In this document: in pieces, positions 58,475 to 64,000 of the stretch
How the letters are laid out: the number at the start of each line of letters is the position of its first letter
Position numbering within the stretch: position 1 is the stretch's first letter
Assembly: GCA_004102645.1 (NCBI GenBank)
Contig: CP034928.1
Coordinates: 62,001 to 126,000, forward strand
Reading direction: 5' to 3'
DNA: 64,000 bases
Source: Candidatus Bipolaricaulis sibiricus
GTDB taxonomy: Bacteria > Bipolaricaulota > Bipolaricaulia > Bipolaricaulales > Bipolaricaulaceae
Made by a program: the position numbers and the translations under genes
The notes under the pieces: model-generated
The model's database searches: none
What the model saw: only the letters and a program-made list of their open reading frames with translations
Told to the model about the DNA's origin: nothing

Positions 58475-59476
58475 ATGCAAGGCGGAGTAGAAGCTAGGAA
58501 CCTTACGCGCGGCTTCTCCACCTACCGCCGAAGGGAGGGGGTGCGAGGAGCATTGCGGGATTTGGTTCTTCGGCGTGAGGTGTTCAGGGTGACCGCGCTG
58601 GCAGACGTAAGTTTCACTGTGTCGCCGGGGGAATGCGTGGCGCTCCTTGGCCCCAATGGCGCGGGGAAGTCAACCCTGATGAAGATCCTGGCGGGAGTGC
58701 TCTGTCCAGAGCGGGGCACGGTCTTGGTGAACGGGGTGGACCCATGGACGCAGGGGATCCGCCATCGCCGTCTGATCGGGGTGCTGTTCGGCCATAGATC
58801 AGCCCTCTGGTGGAACATCCCAGTGCTTGAGAGCTTACGGTTTCTGGCGGACATCTACGGTGTCGGGCGGGAAGAGTTCGGTCGAACCCTGACAGAACTC
58901 CGCGAGGTCCTAGATCTCGATCCGCTACTGGCCTTGTCGGCCCGTGAGCTGTCGCTAGGTCAGAGGATGCGTTGCGAACTCGCGGCCGTTCTTGTCCACT
59001 CCCCGCCGCTTCTCCTCCTTGATGAGCCAACTATCGGCCTTGATCTCCTCACAAGGCTGAGCTTGCGGTCTTTCCTCCAGAAGCTGGCGAAGAAAGGCAA
59101 GACGACGATTGTGTTCTCTAGCCATGACCTTCTCGATGTCGAAGGGTTGGCAGCTCGCACCCTGGTGCTCGATGCAGGACACCTCATCTTCGACGGGACC
59201 ATCCCCGAACTCAAGAGCCGCTACACCGACTTCACAGCCCGCGTCACTGTGTTCCTGGACGAGGAGCCCACTGATTCCGTTCGGACTGTGCTCGCGCAAC
59301 TTGGGGAGCCGGAGGCCGACTCGGACGCTCCGTGTGTCCTGAGGTTCAAGGTTCGTGAGATCACGCCTTTTGTCCACCAGCTGATGCAGCAGTGCTCGCC
59401 GCGGGACATTCGCATTGAGCAGCCAACGATCGAGGAGGTCGTCCTTGCCCTCTACCGAGGACGCGGAGAGCGATGA
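58475..59476 (+). CDS. ABC exporter ATPase of the radical SAM island
   Basis: 333 residues. Walker A GPNGAGKST, signature LSLGQRMRCELA, Walker B LLLLDEPTIGLD and switch SSHDLLDVEGLA are intact; a C-terminal ACT-like tail follows (ARVTVFLDEEP). Its N-terminal extension before ECVALLGPNG is typical of the ATPases paired with ABC2_membrane_6 permeases. ATG 58475 starts 8 nt after the radical SAM stop. It overlaps the first permease by 4 nt. Confidence 0.9.
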   Translation: MQGGVEARNLTRGFSTYRRREGVRGALRDLVLRREVFRVTALADVSFTVSPGECVALLGPNGAGKSTLMKILAGVLCPERGTVLVNGVDPWTQGIRHRRLIGVLFGHRSALWWNIPVLESLRFLADIYGVGREEFGRTLTELREVLDLDPLLALSARELSLGQRMRCELAAVLVHSPPLLLLDEPTIGLDLLTRLSLRSFLQKLAKKGKTTIVFSSHDLLDVEGLAARTLVLDAGHLIFDGTIPELKSRYTDFTARVTVFLDEEPTDSVRTVLAQLGEPEADSDAPCVLRFKVREITPFVHQLMQQCSPRDIRIEQPTIEEVVLALYRGRGER

Positions 59477-60258
59477 GCGCGATCCGGCAAGCAAGAGCGC
59501 TGATGCGGGTGCAGTGGCGTGAGAACGTGACCTACCGAGTCGATTTCGTTATCGACCTTGTGGGATCCCTGATCGCCGTCGCCGTCTACTACTTCTTGTG
59601 GCGGGCGGTGTTCCTGGCACGACCGGGCACGGGGGGACTGGACCTCGCGTTCATGGTCTCGTATATCGTGCTTGTTCAGATTGTCGAGGCACTGACCGAC
59701 CCACCTGATATCGCGCGCGCCCTCGCTGCTGAGGTAACCCAGGGCTCAGTCGTCCTCCACCTTCTGCGCCCGTACAGCCTTCAGCTGCGTTTCCTGGCGC
59801 AGACTCTGGCCGCAGTAGGTTGGCGCATCGGTTGGGTGGTGGTGCCGTTGGTTTTCGTAGGCGTGGCCGCAAGCATCCGCCTTCCGACGCCCGGCCAGCT
59901 CGGCTGGTTCCTGCTCAGCCTACCGCTTGCACTCGCGGTGAACCTGTGCATTGCCACACTGGTCGGCCTCGGGGCGTTCTGGCTCCGGCAGAACGAAGGG
60001 CTGGTCCAGGTGAGGTTGTTCGCCCAGGAGTTCTTCTCGGGAGCCCTGGTCCCGCTTGTGTTGTTCCCCGGACCACTGGCCCAGCTGGCCGAGTGGCTGC
60101 CATTTCGCGCCGTTGTAGACGTTCCGCTTGGACTCTACCTCGGCTACCATCGGCCCGACGTGCTGCTCGGCCAGGCGGGTTGGGCGATCGGCCTCTGGAC
60201 GCTTACCGCGTTGGTCTTCAACAGAGCGCGGAGGAAGCTGGTGATCCTGGGAGGATGA
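59473..60258 (+). CDS. ABC-2 permease (ABC2_membrane_6 type), first subunit
   Basis: 261 residues with about six membrane helices. WRENVTYRVDFVIDLVGSLIAVAVYYFLW opens the family; TDPPDIARALAAEVTQGSVVLHLLRPYSLQLRFL is its coupling segment, and the short C-terminus ends LVFNRARRKLVILGG. Paired with the second permease downstream by an ATGA overlap. Together with the ATPase it would export the mature product of the island. Confidence 0.85.
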   Translation: MSAIRQARALMRVQWRENVTYRVDFVIDLVGSLIAVAVYYFLWRAVFLARPGTGGLDLAFMVSYIVLVQIVEALTDPPDIARALAAEVTQGSVVLHLLRPYSLQLRFLAQTLAAVGWRIGWVVVPLVFVGVAASIRLPTPGQLGWFLLSLPLALAVNLCIATLVGLGAFWLRQNEGLVQVRLFAQEFFSGALVPLVLFPGPLAQLAEWLPFRAVVDVPLGLYLGYHRPDVLLGQAGWAIGLWTLTALVFNRARRKLVILGG

Positions 60259-61076
60259 AAACGGACGGTTGGATCGCGCGGGTGCGCATGAACCTGGGTT
60301 TCGTATTGCTGTTCACCTTGCAGGCCACCAAGACACACATGGCCGATCGCGGCAACTTCTGGATCGGGTTCCTGACGCTCGCGTTGTACCAGAGCCTTGG
60401 GCTTGCCTTTCTCGCGGTGGTCTTCGCTCACGTGCCTCAGCTTGCCGGGTGGAGCTTCGCAGAGGTCCTGTTCATCTTCGGCGTGTTCCATGTCGTTTCG
60501 GGCCTCTTCTACATGCTGTTTGCCTGGACCCTTTGGTTCTCACGCCGGTATCTGATCGAGCGACGACTGGACGTGATCCTCGTGCGGCCTGTGCCACCTC
60601 TCCTGCAGATCGCTGCGGAAGGGATCGGCAACAGCCTGGCCGAGCTCAACGGGGTGGCGGTCGGGGTGGGCATCATCGCGTACGCAGCTGTCCAGCTTGC
60701 GTGGCGACCCAGCCCAGTCGACGTACTGTTGCTTTTCGTAGGGATCGTGTTGGGCGTGCTCATCCTGGGCGGGATATTCACTGCCCTCGCGATGATCTCG
60801 TTCTGGGCCCGGGCGACAAGCGGGGTGAGCAGGCCCCTCATGCAGATCATCGGGTTCGCCCAGTACCCGATCACCATCTTCCCGCCGCTTCTGAGGTGGG
60901 TGCTCACCTTCGTATTCCCGTTAGGCCTGGTGGCCTACGCTCCCAGTGCAAGCGTGCTGCGGGACACCTCCTGGGAGTGGCTTGTCATTGCACCATCCTG
61001 GGGCCTGGGGCTATGGGGTCTGGTCGGGATTCTGTGGCGCCGGGGAAGGCGCCGATACGAAAGCGCGGGCAGCTAG
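60255..61076 (+). CDS. ABC-2 permease (ABC2_membrane_6 type), second subunit
   Basis: 273 residues with six membrane helices. FWIGFLTLALYQSLGLAFLAVVF and the loop RRYLIERRLDVILVRPVPPLLQIAAEGIGN match the partner-permease pattern; the last cytoplasmic tail is basic (LWRRGRRRYE). ATGA overlap with the preceding gene. Its TAG stop lies within the left end of the inverted-repeat element at 61073, so the element inserted right at the gene end. Confidence 0.85.
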   Translation: MKTDGWIARVRMNLGFVLLFTLQATKTHMADRGNFWIGFLTLALYQSLGLAFLAVVFAHVPQLAGWSFAEVLFIFGVFHVVSGLFYMLFAWTLWFSRRYLIERRLDVILVRPVPPLLQIAAEGIGNSLAELNGVAVGVGIIAYAAVQLAWRPSPVDVLLLFVGIVLGVLILGGIFTALAMISFWARATSGVSRPLMQIIGFAQYPITIFPPLLRWVLTFVFPLGLVAYAPSASVLRDTSWEWLVIAPSWGLGLWGLVGILWRRGRRRYESAGS

Positions 61077-61242
61077 TGTAGTGTCCCGAAGATGCTTTGC
61101 CAATCGTCTGTCTGGAACCATCCGCCCACCCGCCCAGCGAATGTCCTCTTCCCAGCCCATGGTGAGGAGGAAGAGAGTGAGCAATACGTTGGTGCAAAGA
61201 GCGGCGACGCTCTGGAAGGACATGTTAGCGACACTACACTAG
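61073..61242. mobile_element. MITE-like element with 13-bp terminal inverted repeats
   Basis: CTAGTGTAGTGTC (61073-61085) and its perfect complement GACACTACACTAG (61230-61242) bound a 170-base stretch. The CTAG ends are compatible with a TA target duplication, as in IS630/Tc1-mariner elements. No complete transposase lies inside, so it is a non-autonomous derivative or a remnant. Confidence 0.65.
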
Positions 61243-61478
61243 GGTCATGCCAGGGTGATGTGGCCGCTGAGGGGCGGGTGCAGTCCTACAGGGGGCCGAT
61301 CTTGTTCCGTGCGTCCACAGCTTTCCCGCTTTCAGTCGCGGCGTTCCCTGTAGGTCTGTCCCGTTAAGACTAGAGCTCGGGAGAGCAATGGCCCGGCGCT
61401 TCCTGTGCTGAGGTGCACCCGATGGCTGCGACACCCAGCACCTCCAGAACAGGCCTAGCGTGTCCAGTACCGCAATGC
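61243..61478. other. Repeat-rich junction between MITE and IS
   Basis: It contains TCTTGTTCCGTGCGTCC (61300-61316), 16/17 identical to the end of the RAYT gene (34498-34514), and a 9-bp inverted repeat CCTACAGGG (61285-61293) / CCCTGTAGG (61346-61354). These look like remnants of another IS200/RAYT-type unit. No intact gene. Confidence 0.5.
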
Positions 61479-62578
61479 TGTTGACACGTTAGGCCTCCTT
61501 GTCTGACGCGTGAGCCGCCGCTCCCCAGAACACCTCGGCCGGAGTGCGTCCCTGGGTCCGGTACCCGTGGTGCGGTCGCTCCTCGTGTAGAACCGCAGGA
61601 ACCCTGCAAGGGACAGCTGCAGTTGGTGAGCGCGGGTGAAGTACCTTCGTCGGAACGCCACCCGCCAGTGCTCGTGGAGGATTGTCCCCTGTAGTCGCTC
61701 CACGAACCCGTTCGTCCAGGCGTGCCGAGGCTTCGTCCGCGAGTGGGTGATCCTCAGGTCCCGGCAGGCTTGGTCGAACTCGCCCTTGAACTCGCTCCCC
61801 CGGTCTGTGAGCACACGGCGGAGCTTCCACCCCGCCTTGGCGAACTGGGGAACGAGCACCTCAGCCAGGAACCGTGCGGCCTCCACCGCGTTGCGGGCCG
61901 GGATCACCTTCGCCCAGGCGTAGGAGCTCGCCGCATCGCACGCCGTGATCTGCCACATCTGCCCCACGCCCTTGAGCTTGCCGATGAAGAACGTGTCCAG
62001 GCACACCAGCTCCCCGGGTTCGTCGACAGCTACGTGCCGGGTCCGCCGGAGGTTCCGTCGCGTGCGCTCGGTGAGGAGCCCCGCGGTCTTCGCTACATGC
62101 CCCTCCACGGCCAGGAGCCGCGCCTCACGACGTCCCAGCCCCATCCGCCGCAACGCCCGCCACACCGTGCTTGGGGAGACGTGGACCCCTTGTCGTGCAA
62201 GCTGCAAGGACACCCGGTTCGGTCCCCACGTCGGCCACGCCAGCGCCGTCGCTACGATCGCACGCTCCTCCACGGGCCCCAGCAGCGGTGGTCGTCCGGG
62301 ACGAGCGGACGTTCGTCGGGGATGAAGAGCATCCGCCCCGTACGCCCGGAGGCGCTTCTTCCACCGGTAGAACACCGTGCGCGAGATGTCGAGTTCTCGA
62401 CACGCCGCGCTCACGTTGCCCAGCTCCTCCGCTCGGCGGAGTGCATGGAGCCGAAAACCGTGTACCTTGTCTCGAGGGTCATCGGGCCACCTCCCAGGTT
62501 TCTTGTCGGATCCCTGGTGAGCTTGCCACGGTGACCCTCGCTCCTGCTACCCCCTCCGTGTACCTCCACCTGTCAACA
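61479..62578. mobile_element. IS481-like insertion sequence, probably inactive
   Basis: TGTTGACA (61479-61486) and TGTCAACA (62571-62578) are the conserved inner parts of the terminal inverted repeats, with weaker similarity further outward, around a single transposase frame. The transposase is frameshifted and lacks a usual start, so the element is likely immobile by itself. Confidence 0.7.
61489..62414 (-). pseudogene. IS481-family transposase, frameshifted near the 3' end
   Basis: An N-terminal helix-turn-helix (ACRELDISRTVFYRWKKRL) and an integrase core (LVCLDTFFIGKL, VLTDRGSEFKGEFDQACRDL, TKPRHAWTNGFVERLQGTI) with the DDE residues. Coding similarity extends upstream to about 62500 (KPGRWPDDPRDK, HALRRAEELGNV) without a usual start codon. 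Near 61584-61590 the frame shifts: LRFY is followed by EERPHHGYRTQGRTPAEVFWGA in another frame, ending at 61489; one missing base explains it. Confidence 0.8.
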
Positions 62579-62598
62579 CTACTGTGAAACCGAACAGC

Positions 62599-63417
62599 CT
62601 AGCGACATGTGGGACCACGCGTCCGCTGCCCGGTGATGTCGCCGGCGCGGACGTCGGGGTGGTGGTAGCGGCCCCGCATCCGGGTCCGCTTGCCCTGGAC
62701 CTGGATCGCCGCCACGGGGCAGAAGTGGATGCAGGCGAAACACTGCTCGCAGTGCCCGAGCCACTGCGGCGACTTGTCCACCATCTGGATGTTCTCCACG
62801 GGGCACACGTAGGCGCACGTCCCGCAGTGGACGCACGACGGGTCCACGGTGAACCGTCGGTCCCGGGTCCGGGCTTCCTGCACGAACTTTCGGCCGAGCA
62901 GGCTGAACATCGCCCGCCCCAGCAGGCGGTCGAACGGCCCCCCTTTCTCGAGGTGGCGCTCGCCGGCCTGGACGATTCGCACGATCTCCGCCGCCCGCCG
63001 CTCCATCCGCTTCCCCATCGCGCGGACGGAACGCTCCCCGCGCACGTTGTACTCGGCGATGTAGTTCGCGAACATCCGCACCGCGAACCCAGCGTGGAGT
63101 TCTCCTCCCGCTTTCTTGAATAGTTTCTCCCCGTGCTCGACGGCGAGGCCGGGGAGGCCCCCCATCGTGACGACGAGGAACGCGTACTTCACTCCGGACA
63201 GGTCCAGCCGGGGGATGAACTCCCGGACGATGAGGGGAAGGCTGTAGAAGTACACTGGACACACGATCCCCATCCGCTCGGCGGGGACTCGGATCCGATC
63301 CTGCTCGCGAAGTGAGGCGATCGGGACGAGGTCGGTATCGCCGAGTCCCTTAGCGATCGCCCGCGCACAGGCGAGCGAGTTCCCGGTTCCGGTGAAGTAG
63401 TAGAGCGTCGTCCTCAT
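62599..63417 (-). CDS. EFR1-type flavodoxin/ferredoxin fusion
   Basis: 272 residues. TTLYYFTGTGNSLACARAIAKGL is a flavodoxin-like FMN loop, IVCPVYFYSLPLIVREFIPRLD the following strand. The C-terminal half is a two-cluster ferredoxin (CVHCGTCAYVCPVENI, CEQCFACIHFCPVAAI). EFR1-family proteins occur in clostridia and other anaerobes and probably shuttle electrons between ferredoxin and a flavin. GGAGGG precedes ATG 63417; TACAAT lies about 20 nt upstream. It flanks the IS481 element. Confidence 0.88.
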   Translation of the reverse strand: MRTTLYYFTGTGNSLACARAIAKGLGDTDLVPIASLREQDRIRVPAERMGIVCPVYFYSLPLIVREFIPRLDLSGVKYAFLVVTMGGLPGLAVEHGEKLFKKAGGELHAGFAVRMFANYIAEYNVRGERSVRAMGKRMERRAAEIVRIVQAGERHLEKGGPFDRLLGRAMFSLLGRKFVQEARTRDRRFTVDPSCVHCGTCAYVCPVENIQMVDKSPQWLGHCEQCFACIHFCPVAAIQVQGKRTRMRGRYHHPDVRAGDITGQRTRGPTCR

Positions 63418-63482
63418 GTCCAGTCCCTCCGGCTGGATTGTACCGGCCGGCACACGATACCCGTGGCCGGCCGGAAGGGGTG

Positions 63483-63932
63483 CTATCCAGCGGCCTCCTC
63501 GGCGAGGCAGATCATCTTCCCAAACCTCTTCCCCAACCAGATCTGGGGCGCCTCTCTCCCCTCCGTCGTGCCGAGGATCGCCGCACGGAACCGCCTCTCG
63601 TCTCCTCCTCTGCCGTCTGCAACGATCCTCAGGTCCTCAACACACCAGTTGTCCTTCTTCCCGTCGGGCTCGTAGCGAACGTACACGGGGTAGTCCCGGA
63701 GTGTGTCGGTGGTCAGCCGCTGGGCAGATGGGTCATTCTCTCCGGCGTGTTTCGTCGGAGATGGATTCTCACCGAATGCGTACACGAGCACTCTGTCAGG
63801 GGGAAAGTCCTCGCGCTTGAGGGAAACCACGAATTCGCGGCCTCCGACACCGACATACAGATCCCCGTCCGGCCGCCTTCCCGGTACGTGGGCCGTCCGA
63901 ACGTGTATCTCGACCCGCTTGATCTGTGACAT
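63483..63932 (-). CDS. PLAT-like beta-sandwich protein
   Basis: 149 residues. The opening RVEIHVRTAHVPGRRPDGDLYVGVGGREF resembles the PLAT/LH2 domain (a lipid- or protein-binding beta sandwich), and YVRYEPDGKKDNWCVEDLRIV its distal strands. No signal peptide. AAGGAGG sits 7 nt before ATG. This assignment is by pattern only; function is unknown. About 68 bases upstream up to the window end carry no visible gene. Confidence 0.5.
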   Translation of the reverse strand: MSQIKRVEIHVRTAHVPGRRPDGDLYVGVGGREFVVSLKREDFPPDRVLVYAFGENPSPTKHAGENDPSAQRLTTDTLRDYPVYVRYEPDGKKDNWCVEDLRIVADGRGGDERRFRAAILGTTEGREAPQIWLGKRFGKMICLAEEAAG

Positions 63933-64000
63933 GTTCTTCCTCCTTGCGTTCCTTCACGGATTCGGTGCTCACATCCTGAGAACAGCACGAGCTCCTGGTG

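Noticed and set aside
1-64000. CRISPR array, rRNA operon, prophage or integron
   Set aside because: No regularly spaced direct repeats, rRNA signatures, phage structural genes or integron integrase seen on either strand.

Overview
The window is high-GC bacterial chromosome (roughly two thirds G+C, read by eye) with no rRNA, prophage or CRISPR. It holds a bacterial informational core: dnaA, a DciA-like protein, rnpA, greA, lysS, thrS, metG, rarA, xseAB and six tRNAs. Alongside this are genes typical of anaerobes or thermophiles: an archaeal-type fructose-1,6-bisphosphate aldolase/phosphatase, a tungsten aldehyde:ferredoxin oxidoreductase family protein, an iron-sulfur flavoprotein, a flavodoxin/ferredoxin (EFR1-type) protein and polyferredoxin-like proteins. 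A deep-branching anaerobic lineage such as Bipolaricaulota/Acetothermia would fit, but that is a low-confidence inference.

Layout. 1-7353: mostly minus-strand accessory enzymes (TauE-like permease, GNAT and GNAT-VOC proteins, nrnA, serine hydrolase, Isf-like flavoprotein, alpha/beta hydrolase). 7354-8101: long spacer with nothing recognised. 8102-18505: fadD-like, trxB, xseA/xseB, pyk, rnpA/greA, lysS, PAP2 phosphatase, aminotransferase. 18544-24991: MalK-type ATPase, MoaD-like protein, rarA, tRNA cluster, dnaA, probable oriC, DciA-like, hslV. 25072-30973: thrS, fbp (type V), methyltransferase, AOR. 31375-38265: ABC-2 exporter, a REP-associated tyrosine transposase element, a GNAT gene with an in-frame stop, a fibronectin-type lipoprotein, a HAD-HD fusion. 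38327-50821: secreted and membrane proteins, a membrane-anchored OmpR-type regulator, MgtE-like transporter, adenosine deaminase, flavoprotein, Fe-S membrane proteins, cupin and ATC-hydrolase-like pair. 50929-56494: acyltransferase-like, GNATs and metG, with a cluster of reading-frame breaks. 56495-62590: a lower-GC island with a consensus promoter, one or two candidate short peptide genes, a radical SAM/SPASM enzyme and a three-gene ABC-2 exporter, closed by a MITE-like repeat and a frameshifted IS481-type element. 62599-63932: EFR1-like ferredoxin protein and a PLAT-like protein.

Two window-scale signals stand out. First, nineteen genes on both strands have a TANNNT-type -10 box ending 6-10 nt before the start codon, implying leaderless mRNAs for first genes, while other and downstream genes carry clear Shine-Dalgarno sites. 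Second, the radical SAM/ABC island looks like a peptide-modification-and-export system whose precursor lies in the roughly 430 nt between its promoter and the enzyme. The most informative single check of the sequence itself is re-reading 53-56.5 kb, where three frame breaks in two adjacent genes could be base-calling errors or real decay.
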